NCBI GenBank assembly: GCA_014904845.1 | Contig: MU119509.1 | Span: 1,424-60,580, forward strand | Source: Acephala macrosclerotiorum | Lineage: Eukaryota; Ascomycota; Leotiomycetes; Helotiales; Mollisiaceae | DNA: 59,157 bases | Direction of reading: 5' to 3' | Part shown: positions 25,784 to 36,792 of the stretch, piece by piece | How positions within the stretch are numbered: position 1 is the first letter of the stretch | How the letters are laid out: each line of letters starts with the position of its first letter | Translations under genes and position numbers: made by a program | The notes under the pieces: model-generated | What the model saw: the letters and a program-made list of their open reading frames with translations, nothing else | Databases searched by the model: none | What the model was told of the DNA's origin: nothing

Positions 25784-26784
25784 CTTGTTGTTTTGTCGTA
25801 GCCAGATCTGTATGGTTGAGTAGTTCCAGACTAAGTGGTAGTAGGCAGATCAAATATGTTTGAGAACTTCCTCTGAAGAGGTTGAAGTAGAATGACTCAG
25901 AGAAAACAGGCAAGGAAATACAGTGAATAAAAAGACTCAACAAAGAACGTCTGCTATGATGTCTCACTACGACATCATGCCATGCAAACTTGCAGCCTCT
26001 TTTCCACGAACAAGGAACGACCTCAGGGTCAAACCCAGGTCACCACCCTACCTTTCCCCTGAAGCACCCCATCTTCCATCTCTGATTGACTCATGCCCCT
26101 CATCTATCATCCAATCTTTTAAGCATCACCAGGTTCATAGATCTCGAAGGTTGTTCATCCAGGGGTCCAGGATACGTCATGTTGTGTGGATGTTGGCAGC
26201 AGTGTGGTAGATCAAAGAAAAACAGGCTGGAAGCGAGGTTGCGATAGGCGTCAATCTGCATCGAGAAGCGCCAAGTTTCAGGGGTGCGGATGAGGTGGCA
26301 GCCACTAAAATCAGGGCCCGCAGGCGACCATGAAACTTGTTTGCATTTGTCTGGTTATGGATGCTCTGAATGGCTTCAATCTTCTGGGGATAATTTTTAG
26401 ATTTGTGGCACACAGAGGTTAAACTCGCCGTCTGGCAAACTCATTGAGGCCCTTAGGTAACCTCTGTCGAGAAGCCGAGCCTCGTTGTCCATCGCTTGGA
26501 TACTGCAAGCGCCTCGGCATCAAGGCGCGAAAGACAGCGGCTGGCAGTTTACTACGGGTATGGACGGTGTTCTGGAATTGGTTGTCTTGATCAATAACAC
26601 CGCAATCTATGCCGCAACTCAAAACACCACAAATCAGATGTAAGCATCTCTTCGCCTGCCACTGCGTGCTATTCTTGTATATATGCACCTCCACCGCCAT
26701 CTTGCCATCAATCTTTTCCCAAATCTCCATACGCCCCAAGACATTCCCTGCTAAGCTAAGTAACCCAAGCCAAGTACACATCAC
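25784..26784. promoter_or_regulatory. Intergenic: SUR7-like promoter and ArfGAP 3' flank
   Basis: About 1 kb without a supportable gene. Pyrimidine-rich stretches just upstream of 25783 fit a fungal 5' leader for the minus-strand SUR7-like gene. Short frames on both strands lack protein-like composition or recognisable motifs. Confidence 0.5.
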
Positions 26785-28419
26785 CTAGCTGTTCAAGTAA
26801 CTTCTGATAGCACCCTGCAACCTGCTAGCTCCCTCACCAAGAACTTGGGTAAGGTTCTCTAAATCATCGCCTGCAGTAACTCCAAATTTGCGTACGAAGT
26901 CCTTAGCAGCGCTTTCCAGATCGCCATAGTCCTCGGCCGCTGGGTCTTCCTCAGGTCGACCAAAGTATGCGTTCGAAGAGATAGATGTAGCGCCTTCAAA
27001 GCCTTGCAGACGTGACTTTGCTTCCGACTGTGCGTTTGGATCAAAGGCACCTTTGCCGAAGAATTCGTCCGACGAAATACCTTTTTGGGCGCCAAACTTT
27101 TGCCGGGCGTATTTTTCGTCATCTAGAGAGCATGTCAGATTGAGTTCTCACGTACTTGAAATCAACTTGCCTTCTTGTGTGGCCTTGATGGGTCCAACAG
27201 ATCCAAATCCACCCATCTTCTTAGGAGCAGCAGCAGCTGGCTTACTGCCCCCAACTTGACCAAATCCAAGTCGTCCCATACCCATACCAAGTCTCTCCAA
27301 CTCACTATTCGTACGATCTCGAGTCTGCGAGGATCCATATCCTGATCTGCCAGGACTGACAGGGGTTGGTGACGCGATCTTTGGAAGGTCCGCGGTCTTG
27401 GTCACAGCGACCTTTGTGACAGGTACTTCGTCGGCATCAGGGTCGTAGCCTAGCTTTGCGATTCTCTCCGCTTCTTCCTTAGCCTTCTTTTCCGCGGCAT
27501 CGAAATCAATAATGTCTCCTGTGACCTTCTTTGCCCCGAGCTTCGTCTTCTTAGCACCCAACACATTTACTTTGCGTGGTGCTCCAGCTGTAGTCTTGCG
27601 TAATGCTGCCGATGAAGTGGTACGGCTAGCTTTAGGGGCTGTTCCTTCTGTGTCTGCAAGAGGCGATGCCGTTCGCGCTATTCCGTTCCCATTTGAGCCT
27701 CCGGCATTGAGGAATGGTGAAGGTGTTCGACCCACCACAGGAGGTGTCGCGGTACGTGAAACTGGGGGCGTGGGACGCTTAATTGTGGGCTTGATCCATG
27801 AATCAAAGAAGTTATCGGGCTCGTTCGCTGGTGTGGTTGTGCCATCGGCAGCATCGTTGAGGTCATCTGCAGTCACAATATTGGTTCCGTGTCTGGTACT
27901 GTCAATACGGTCCCCAAACGTTCAGACAAATAAGCTTACCTAGCCATATAGTCGTCTGCTTTGGCTTTTAGAGCTTTCCTGTATGCGTCTGCGGAGTCTG
28001 AGTCATATCTCATCTTAATGTCGCCGACCGTCTTTATGCCGCCCTTCTCAGCAGCCAAGTTACCACCAACTTTCATAATCCGCAATTGATCCCAAGTCCA
28101 TTCTATCATTTATTAGTACTTATAGACGCGAAGGTATGGGATAAACGTACGGTCGAGATTTGTAGAGCGCACAAAGGAAATGTGAACACCTAGGTTGCGG
28201 TGGTGCGCTGAACAATCAATACAAAGGTATATTCCAAATGTAACAGAAGTCCATGTCGGGTTCTGAGCCGGGCAGTCAAAGCATTTCTAAAGGGAAGATT
28301 AGGACCAAGACGTTGGAATGCAGAAGAGGCGCCGAAGGGTTTACCTTATTCCCTGGTTCTCTCTTTAGCTTGTCAAACAGCTCTTTCGATTGCGCTTTGG
28401 TGGCCATGTTCTCCGCCAT
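26785..28419 (-). CDS. GLO3: ArfGAP of the Glo3/ArfGAP2-3 type
   Basis: GTPase-activating protein for Arf on COPI vesicles, acting in Golgi-to-ER transport. Exons 28419-28345, 28286-28151, 28102-27940, 27892-27171 and 27122-26785 give 477 residues. The ArfGAP zinc finger is complete: C27-X2-C30-X16-C47-X2-C50. It is followed by [14 protein letters not shown] with the catalytic Arg (R55). The C-terminal part carries the Glo3-type segments [20 protein letters not shown] and a final [15 protein letters not shown] helix. The middle is Ser/Thr/Pro-rich with a Lys-rich [11 protein letters not shown] segment. The last intron (27170-27123) has a GC donor (AAG|GCAAGT); the only GT donor nearby would leave a 33-nt intron. 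It is divergently arranged with TIM21. Confidence 0.92.
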
Positions 28420-28655
28420 GATTACTGCTGTGTTAGAAAAACTGGGAAACTCCGTACGAAGATATAGGATGATTGTAGAGACACAGGAAGTTCAGAGCGG
28501 GCCAGATTGCGATTCGGGCCCGTTCCAGTGACGCTTACCCAAAGCTGTCTAGCGGATTTCCCCACATAGAGCTCAAGCTTCGAGAGAAAGCTTCAGCATC
28601 GAAAGCACAACATTCGAAGCTGTTACCAAAAGCTGTTCTGATACTTTCATGAATA
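28420..28655. promoter_or_regulatory. Shared promoter between ArfGAP and TIM21 genes
   Basis: The start codons at 28419 (minus) and 28656 (plus) are 236 bp apart, so both transcripts must start here. The segment includes a CTCAAGCTTCGAGAGAAAGC stretch with partial dyad symmetry. No canonical TATA box was seen. Confidence 0.6.
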
Positions 28656-29492
28656 ATGAATACTCTTTGCAGACCTTCGCCTCTGCTCAAGTACCCTGCC
28701 GCAATCCGCTCGATAGCAGCATTACGCCTATATGCTACTCAAACTGGCCTCGGAACTTCAAATACACCACCTCGGAGAAGGAAAGCCGTCACCCCCTTCA
28801 ACGACGATGGCAGAGTTTCTTGGGGAGATCTCTCTGCGGGAGAGAAGGCGGCTAGAGCTACACAGCAGACGTTCAATTTCGGCTTCATCATTATTGGTGC
28901 AGTTCTGACAGTTGGTTACCCGGACGTGGAATGACACCAGACAAAGCTAAGCTATGTCTAGGGAGGGGTTGCATACGTCTTATATGCCGAAGTCTTCTCT
29001 GTTGATAGCAAGACTCGAGTTTTCAACAGAGCCGTAGACGAAGTCAAGAAAGATTCACGATGTAACGACCTGCTTGGAGAAGGGAAGAAAATCACCGCTT
29101 ACGGGGAGCCTACATGGAATAAATGGGCGAGAGCAAGACCTCTGGCGTATGAATTGTTCTCGACAGATTGGAGGCAAAGTGTTGATAATTTTTTAGTTCG
29201 AGCCTACGAAAGGATCAGTATGGTGTTGATCATCTCATCATGCATTTCAATGTCAGTACTCAGCCCATATGGAGCTTTGAACTGTGCTAACAACAAGAAG
29301 GTTGAAGGGCCCTTGAACAAAGGAGTGGTTAATCTACACATGATAAAACGACCATCCGATGACGAGTTTGCCTACAAATACTTAGTGCTGGATGTCAAAG
29401 GGCATCAAAGAATATACCTGCAAAATGCGGATGCAACACCCGACAACCCTGCCAAGAGCAAGACCAAGTTTTTTGGTATTTCATGGCGCTAG
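28656..29492 (+). CDS. TIM21: Mitochondrial import inner membrane translocase subunit Tim21
   Basis: Tim21 is an inner-membrane subunit of the TIM23 presequence translocase and contacts the outer-membrane TOM complex from the intermembrane space. Exons 28656-28910, 28962-29146, 29197-29251 and 29301-29492 give 228 residues. The first ~35 residues are Arg/Ser/Leu-rich and lack acids, as expected for a presequence. One membrane segment follows (FNFGFIIIGAVLTGGVAYVLY), joined across intron 1. The domain has the family blocks AYGEPTWNKWARARP, YGVDHLIMHFNVEGPLNKG, VVNLHM and YKYLVLDVKGHQRIYLQN. The frame reads into a stop at 28934 and is rescued by removing a 51-nt intron. Donors of introns 1 and 2 (GTTGGT, GTATGA) are weak; intron 3 uses an AAG acceptor. 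Phases close perfectly. Confidence 0.93.
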
Positions 29493-30555
29493 AATCATTG
29501 TACTCATATTTGAGTCAGGCGGAGGACCTCATGCAGCACATGAATCCCGAGCATGTGCTTCTTTGCTATTATGACCTGGAGTCCTGGCTTGAATAGGGTG
29601 GCTAAACTCCCCCATGCACTCCTCTGATAGAAGCTACACCGTGTTCTACAGAGCCCAAGATGTGTAGCTCTGATGTATTTGATCTCAATGCTTTGATATG
29701 ACAGAAAGACTCGGTTCGTGTCTGGAAGTAGACCGAATGTAGCGGTGGTCTTCAGACTAATTGAGGCGAACCGCACGCGACCGCTTGCTACGAAATGGCA
29801 TACTGCTTACGATAGCAGTGTGCTATACGGAGGGTACTTCCTCGCTGTTCGGCTATCTTCTCAATATGGGTAAGGTACACAAACAACAGAGAGCACGAGA
29901 CTCGATTGATGCCTGGTTCCATGCACGTCAAATCAACTGTAATGCAAAAACCGTACCGTTTGTCCACACACTTTATTGTTTTCCAAGATTTCCGGTCATC
30001 CGGAAGGTCGTACGAGCAAGGCTCTGCTTTTCCCGGCCTACTGTGGTTTTTGGATAAATAAATCCACCCCTAGGGGTTCTGAAGTCAGCCTCACCAAGGG
30101 TAGTGAGCCAATGCGAAAAGCGGAATTGGTGTAATTGTGGGGTCGAAAGTGCTAGAAGCAGATGCCAGGGGTGGACTTATTTGTCCAAAGACTACAGTAT
30201 GACATCCCCCGGAAACTAGAGACAAAATTAAATGGTGGACGTCAAAGGCTCCCTGCGAGCCGAGCCTCGCTGACCGAGTGTCAACCAACCTGCCGGGTCG
30301 GCGCTTCCGCATGAGTTCCTCAAACCGAACATGGCCACTTAAACCCAGGATTAATTGCCCTGCCACACCTCAGCGCCTACCCAGGTTGCCGTGCTGCCTG
30401 CATTTATACCGGGGTTGATGTCGATTCGCATATCTAGGCGCCGAGCGCATTGTGCCTCCATCTTTCGCTATGCTTCTGACGCTGATTTATGATCACTCGT
30501 CGAATTATTGATTAGTTTTTGAACTGTATCATTTCTTTTTCGATATCAATTTGTT
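29493..30555. other. Intergenic: TIM21 3' flank and NLR-A promoter
   Basis: No gene supported. The part at about 30295-30350 (GGGTCGGCGCTTC, CCGAACATGGCCACT, CCCAGGAT) recurs at about 35580-35625 upstream of the paralogous pseudogene, so the promoter was duplicated with the gene. The last ~60 bp before 30556 is T-rich, as in a fungal leader. Confidence 0.55.
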
Positions 30556-33500
30556 ATGGTGAGTTTGCTGCTTGGTCGTGCAATTCCGTATCTCGAGCAT
30601 ATTGTCTCACGATTTATCAGTCACTCAAAATTCTGTACGATGGGCAAGGAAAGCAAGGTAATTTGGCACCTGAAGTTGAGTAAGTAGAATTCCTTTCGAG
30701 ATCCCATTATTGTATCCTGCATCTCCCACTAGTGTATCTAATGAACTTCTACTGACAGTCTGATTTAGTATCGTGGCCATCCACGGTCTCAATCCTTCTG
30801 GCGGGGCCAACCATGGCTATTCCACCTGGACCAAAAGCGATCACATCTGGCTTCGAGACTCCCTTCCCAGTTCTCTGCCAACCTGCCGAACGATGCTATA
30901 TGTTTACGACTCGAGAGTCCTCGGCAGAACGAAAGAGCGGTTGACGCACGAAGCATCTCAGCTCCTAGAAACCATTTCCGCAGAAAGGGATGAATGCCCA
31001 AGACGACCACTCTTCTTTATTGGTCACAGTCTTGGTGGTATCTTGATCAAGCAGGCGCTGGTCAATGGACAAGCGAATCCCAAACATCAAGACATTCTAT
31101 CGGCTACATTTGCCCTGATATTTATGGGGACGCCTCACCAAGGGCCCTCAGACAGTTCTAGAATTCTATTCGGCAAGACATGTGCTGAGATCGTGAGGAG
31201 TGTGCAAGGCGACGCCTCGGATGATATGGTACAAGCTGTGGAGAAGAATTCGATATTTTCCGACACTTTGAAGGAGAATTGGAGGCATCAGCAAAAGAAT
31301 TATCAGTTCATATCCTGCCATGAGACCATCGATCCGGTACGATCCATAATGCCGATTCCCTCAGAACAGTCACAATCTGACTTTTGAACAGATAGTGCCA
31401 TATGATTCCGCGATCCTCGGATTGGCAGGAGATCAAGAGACGATCCTCAGAAGAAGGGCAGACCATAGTGATGTCTGTCGCTTTGACCCCAACAACGAAA
31501 CAGATCAAGAAGACTTCAAGACCTTCGTCTCGAACATTAAAAGACTCTACAAGAAAGCTACGAGTTCAGGTGAGGGATCTCGAGGTCAGGACTTCAGGGG
31601 GGGCTGCAGAACATACACTGCTTGGGCTGAAGCTGGCCGTTACAACTAGCTCCAGCGTTCTGACATTTCATGTCCCACAGAAAATGAAATGAATGCAAAG
31701 ATTCACGAGTCGCTCAAAACTGGTACACACGACTCCCAGCCAATCAAACAGGCATACTGACTGCATTGTCAGAACTACTTAACAGCCTTCGCGCTTTCGG
31801 TAACAATCCTCGCTATGCTATTATTGACCAGAGTCACGACGATACCTTGCAATGGGTCTGGCTCAAGAAGGAGCGTGGTGGCCCTGGCTTGTTAGAGTGG
31901 TTTGGAAGCGACGAGGGGCTGTTCTGGATAAGTGGTAAGCCAGGCGCAGGGAAGTCTACCCTATGCAAATTCATCGAATGCCACGACAACACGATGGATC
32001 TGCTACAATCAAACTCACCAGGACGGACTCTCTTGATGAGTTTCTACTTCTGGGATCTTGGTCAACCGTCCGAGAGGACATTCTCGGGTCTTCTTCACAA
32101 TCTGCTGTCTCAGATTTTGAACCAGATTCCAGAGCTCGTTCTTGCTGTTCTTGGCCATTTTCAGAAATTGAAGCAGCATACCTCACGCTACTCGACGCGA
32201 TCCTCCATCTGGAGTGAGACTGAACTACAGACCGCATTCAAAAATATATTTCAAGCCAAGGTCCCTGAGACCACTGTTCTTTGCATTATTGATGGTCTCG
32301 ATGAATGCGAAGAGCGAGGCCTCCAGCAGATGCTTCAATTCTTGTCGAAACTTGCAACACCCACTAAATCCTCCAGCCTGAAGTTCAAAATACTTTGCTC
32401 AGGCCGGCCAGCAAATTTCATCGAATTAAATTTCGCCAAGTATCCGTATCTCAGACTCCAGAATCATACCTCCCAAGACATCGAAGATTTCATCCATGCC
32501 AGAATCCAAACAGTGACCGATTACCTACCTCCGGATGCAAGGAGAAGTCGAATCATCGCCGAAATCGTACCCGAAGTCGCCAACAAAACAGAGGGCGTGT
32601 TCATGTGGGCTAGAGTTGTTGCGGAAGATCTTGTCGCCTTGATTGCTGCTGGCCGTGAAGAGGAACTATACGAGAAAATCAAAGAGCTCCCGCCAGAGCT
32701 AGAACAGCTTTATATTAGTATCATCTCCAAGATTCCGCCTCAAAGCCGTCATCAAACTTACAATTATCTCCAATCTCAGATTTACGGCTACGGAGGCTCA
32801 GAAGGTCCTGATAACCTCCTAGCTATGACACTGGCATCGTATCCTCTCAATGAAATCCGCCGCCCTCCATCAGACGCAGATAGGTGGTCAGCAGAGCAGA
32901 AGATCACCCAATGTCACCGCATAAAACGCATTCTACAAGATAGTTGCCGAGGTCTCATTAACCTCCCACACTACAACCCTTCTTGGACTGAGGACGAGAA
33001 GATCAATCTCTTCTGCCGCGGCGAGATCCATGTGCACAAAACCGTCAAGGATTATCTCTTCGGCTTCTCCGCCCGGGAACCCAACCCCAACGAGAAAGTG
33101 TGGTCTGGCATCGAGAAAAATAGGCTACTTCCATTTGACTTGCAGAGAACATCGTTCTTCTTCCATTTGCTCAAAGTTGATTCAACGACGCTCAAACAGG
33201 CAGTACCAAGAGTAGTGTGGAATCCTAGCGATTTCGAATGTCACTCAATTTCGACATTCCGCGGATTCATGATCTCAGTGGCTACGGGTGAAGTCGGCAA
33301 ACTCGGTTTTTCGATAACATGGCTGCCAGCAGTCGAGGAAATCTTCAGAACAAAATGCTCGAGCCCCTCAGAGATCGTGGATTTCTACGATGCATTTTGC
33401 GTTGATAGTAAGTCACTCTCCCAACGGCATTGGCCCCCTACTATTTGGCCAATGGTCTAATTGTTTTAGGCTATGTAGAATTCGAAAGATGTACTGGAGA

Positions 33501-34203
33501 CCCCGCAATTGAGGCCTGGAATACTGACATGCTATGCGTGGCCGTAAAGTGCGGACTGTTTCCCTACCTCAAGGCCAAGTTGAAACGCAATGTCCATCTT
33601 CGAAGTGGTCGTCCACTTCTTCACTACTATTTCCGAGGTTTCGACGGCATTGTATCAATCGAATCATTCGCACCACTAGCGAAGCTGCTACATAGCCACG
33701 GTTTCCGCTTCGACCACATATTCAACGGACGAACAACTTGGGAATACATTCTCATCTGGGTTCGAAGGTGCAATAATAATGAATGGTGGGATAGCCAATC
33801 GCTCGACAAAATTCTAATTCTTTGCCTCGAGCTAGGTGCGGATCCAAATCAAAAAGTTATCTCACCTACCTACCGATGCTCAGCCTTGCACGTGGCGCTG
33901 TTGAAGCACAAACTTTCATGCCAACGACAAAAGGCTTTAATCAAAGCATTCCTCCTGTTCGGTGCTGCTACAAATGCGAAAGACTCGAACGGTTGCACAG
34001 CGATCCAGATGGCAGAACAGAATTGGCCTTCAGTTGTTGCTCTGTTGAAATCGGGCACTTCAAGACCGCTTAGGAAGCGGCCAGTTGTGTCGAAAACTCA
34101 TGGCATGATTCCCAAAAAGACGGAGTCCAAATTTTTACCTATTGTGACTTCTTTACTAGTTCGCATTAAAAGGCTTGAGGATTATAAACGAACTGGTTTT
34201 TAA
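30556..34203 (+). CDS. NLR-like protein: alpha/beta hydrolase - NACHT - ankyrin-like
   Basis: Fungal NLR of the SesB-like class. By analogy it would act in non-self recognition or regulated cell death, with the hydrolase as effector and NACHT as switch. Exons 30556-30558, 30621-30679, 30769-31336, 31392-31569, 31681-31722, 31773-33407 and 33470-34203 give 1072 residues. Exon 1 is only the ATG (ATG|GTGAGT). Residues ~20-230 form the hydrolase: VAIHGLNP, nucleophile elbow GHSLGG (Ser108) and FMGTPHQG. The NACHT part has Walker A GKPGAGKST (338-346) and Walker B VLCIIDGLDEC (~451-461). The last exon has degenerate ankyrin-like units (ALHVALLKHK, NAKDSNGCTAIQMA). The stop at 31387 lies in a 55-nt intron and is not a truncation. 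The protein looks intact; its partner and trigger are unknown. Confidence 0.88.
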
Positions 34204-34590
34204 GCTAGTTAGCTTTTAATTGCCTGTCCGGCTTAAGGACTAATACCAACTTTTCTATATCACGTGAAATCAACACTTCCAACAATGAGCGATTTCACCC
34301 AAATTTAACCGAGGTGCCCAAATGCAGCGATTTGATTGGTTCATTAAGGATTTAATAGCAGGGGTAGTTACGCAGCGGCTTCGGACTAAAGAACACTAAA
34401 ACTTCGATTTACGTTGCGACTACAATTAAAAGTTATTTGCTAATACAAACTCTATAAGACTTACAAATAAGTTGAAACTCAATTAAATATCGGCAGATTT
34501 CAAGCTCTAAGCGATTCTATTAATCCGTTGTTGTGCAAATCAATAAAATGTAGTCGCACTTAGTAAAAATAGCGACCGCAAAACTCTCTC

Positions 34591-34820
34591 AAGTGCGCTT
34601 CTGCCTTAGGCACTAAGGCCGGCAACCGCTCCGGTGAAAAACACCAAAACTCTCTAAGTGCTAGACATTTCTACAGCTGCGCAGCTCTCAACGGGGGTCC
34701 CAGGGGGCGTCCCCCTGGTGTAAAGCTCCGCAGTAAGTGCGTTTCTGCCTTAGGCATTAAAGCACTTAAGTGCTAGAACTGCTCTACGGCTGCGCAGCTC
34801 TCGAGGGGGGTCCCAGGGGG
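34591..34820. repeat. Two-copy imperfect tandem repeat with a GC hairpin
   Basis: A unit beginning AAGTGCG(C/T)TTCTGCCTTAGGCA and ending CTGCGCAGCTCTC..GGGGGTCCCAGGGGG occurs at about 34591-34707 and again at 34735-34820. Within the first copy, 34700-34718 is a perfect hairpin: CCAGGGGG, 3-nt loop, CCCCCTGG. It lies between the NLR and its pseudogene paralogue and has no coding potential. It may be a remnant of a dispersed repeat. Confidence 0.7.
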
Positions 34821-35790
34821 TGAAATTGGAGGGAAGGAACTGCAATGAGGATGTGGAATTGTTCGAAGGATACGAATGCTAGATATCTCGGTGATAAAGC
34901 AGACGCAGATTCGATTGTTTGAAAACCGGGATGATAAATGCTCAAGTATATAATACTGGGAATCCGGTATTGTAGACAAGATCTAGGAAGCCGCTGAGAT
35001 TTTTTGATTGTAGGTCCACGCCAACGTATTGGAACTCATATATTTAGAACCAAATTGATTGATAGGTGGCGATTACATGTTCGAAGTGTCCTCGGCGTGC
35101 CCTGAGATCATAACAAAGTTTGACTGAAAGTTGGAAGTCACGATGGCACAACACTTCTCATTAGGTACCGTCAATTCATTGCTTCATGCTAGAGAACAGG
35201 TAAACATCTCATGGTGCCTCATCTTGCAAGTTATTCTGCCTCAATCCACAACTGGTATCCTATCGTCCTTGAGAAAAGCGAGGCTGGACTCCACAGCTTT
35301 CTCTGGAAACTAGGCAGCTACGCTCATGAGTCAATGTGGTTGGCACATGGGCCGTCATTTGTCAAGCCTGTAGCTATTTATGAATCGGAATGGCATACAG
35401 TCTCACTCCCTTCTGGTACGTGCGATTTACTGAAAGGCTGGCACTTACATGCAATATGTCGCCGCTCTGAAGGCCGGTCTTGCTCCTCGAGTTGGATTCT
35501 GGTGGCCATATATTCATGTCACATTACCTCCAGACTGTATGCAAGCTCTTCCCTGTGTCCTGAGACTCGACCAGATTGCTGGGTCGGCGCTTCGGGCCTA
35601 CCGAACATAGCCACTCAATATCCAGGATGTGTCAGAGCGCCTTGCTGCCTGTCGAATTACCAGGGCCTGCATACCATCCTTGCCCTCTTTTCCAGGCGCA
35701 GATGGGCACAGCCTCGCCACAGTCTAAACTTCAAAATGGATAGATTCTTTCCTGTTGCTGAACTATATCGAATTCGAAGTTTGCGTCGAA
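34821..35790. other. Intergenic upstream of the NLR pseudogene
   Basis: This holds the duplicated promoter segment (about 35580-35625, matching 30295-30350) and one copy of a direct repeat at 35177-35252. A 200-codon plus-strand frame (35211-35813) covers the promoter copy and does not resemble a protein; I treat it as chance. Confidence 0.55.
35177..35252 (+). repeat. Direct repeat, left copy, flanking the NLR pseudogene
   Basis: It matches 40241-40321. Shared blocks are CATTGCTTCAT, CTAGAGAACAGGTA, CATCT.GCAA.T.ATTCT and TCCACAACT. The two copies are in the same orientation about 5 kb apart and bracket the pseudogene with its promoter. Confidence 0.65.
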
Positions 35791-36240
35791 AGGGTGAGTT
35801 CATAGTCGCTTAAACTAGGGGATTGCTTGTAATTTGTGTTGAAAAAGTTACTAACACCAATAGCCGCTCGAAGTACTTTACGATGGTAGAGGACTAGACA
35901 ACAGCGTCGCGACAGACATTGAGTAGGTGCATCATCCTTCCATCTTTTTTAACGTATCTTCATTTTGCCAATGACCCAGCTAATGACAACAATCCAGCAT
36001 AATCGCTACTCATTGTCTAAATCCACACAATAAAACCGACCATGCCCATCAGACCTGGCTCAAGAACGATCACCTATGGCTTCGAGATTCCCTGCCCAAG
36101 TCTTTACCCTCCGCCCGGATTATACAACTCGAGTCCAGTCTTCAATTCGGACAGAAAGCCCTTTATAGCGGAGGCAACAGCTCTGCTCAAGGGTTTGTGG
36201 GTGAAGAGAAGACAAGTGAGTCAAAACTAAATCAACAACA

Positions 36241-36792
36241 GCCCTACAAGAGCACTAAACCCAAAGACTGGGGTTTCAAACCCAAAGTACAGGGTATATA
36301 GCCACCAACTAGACTTCGATAGGCATAGACTGACTTGCTAAGCTCGAGAATTTGTAAAAAAAAAAAAAAAAAAGTGCCGCTGATCCCAAGATTTTGGTTT
36401 TACGACGGCCTGAGGTAGAATTTGAGGCAAATTAGGAGCTTTTGACAGATTAGGAGCTTTTGACTCAAAAGAACCTCTTATTGCAGGGGCCCTTGTAAAT
36501 TGGCTGCGAGAATAGTAGTGGAGTGGTGGATGGAGTGATAGAATGATGGATGGAGTGATAGAATAGTGGATTGAGTGATAGAATGGACGATGGGGTGGGT
36601 AGTGGTGGGGTGAGTAGAGGCCGAAAGATCAGATTTCTCAATGTAGAATAGCTTTAATCAAGACCTTCGCCAATCACAAGGACAAGGATTGGGGGATTGC
36701 TTCCCCTATAACTAAAAGCTCTGGTTTTCAAACCCAAAGTCGCTTAAACCCCGGTCTTTGGTATTGCTTTGATTTTGGTGCTTTTGTAGGGC
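36241..36792. mobile_element. MITE-like non-autonomous DNA transposon
   Basis: A 552-bp insertion with inverted termini. The left end begins GCCCTACAAGAGCACTAAA and the right end, reversed, begins GCCCTACAAAAGCACCAAA. A second matching inner block (CCAAAGAC.GGGGTTT) is set 12 bp further in on the right side. It has no coding capacity. Inside are a run of ~18 A (about 36356-36373), a duplicated TTAGGAGCTTTTGAC at 36432-36464 and a 20-bp minisatellite. I see no clear target-site duplication, so the superfamily is open. Confidence 0.7.
36526..36590 (+). repeat. 20-bp minisatellite inside the MITE-like element
   Basis: About three copies of a unit like GATGGATGGAGTGATAGAAT, with a fourth decayed copy (GGACGATGGGGTG) after it. 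G-rich on the plus strand. Confidence 0.75.

Noticed and set aside
28911..28961. Premature stop in TIM21
   Set aside because: The stop at 28934 lies in a 51-nt intron whose removal restores the family sequence TGGVAYVLY.
31337..31391. Truncated 204-codon hydrolase gene
   Set aside because: The stop is inside a 55-nt intron (GTACGA ... AACAG). Splicing continues into IVPYDSAIL and then the NACHT part, and the paralogue has the same intron.
35211..35813. 200-codon frame upstream of the NLR pseudogene
   Set aside because: It overlaps sequence matching the promoter of the intact NLR and has no protein-like conservation; the match is at DNA level only.
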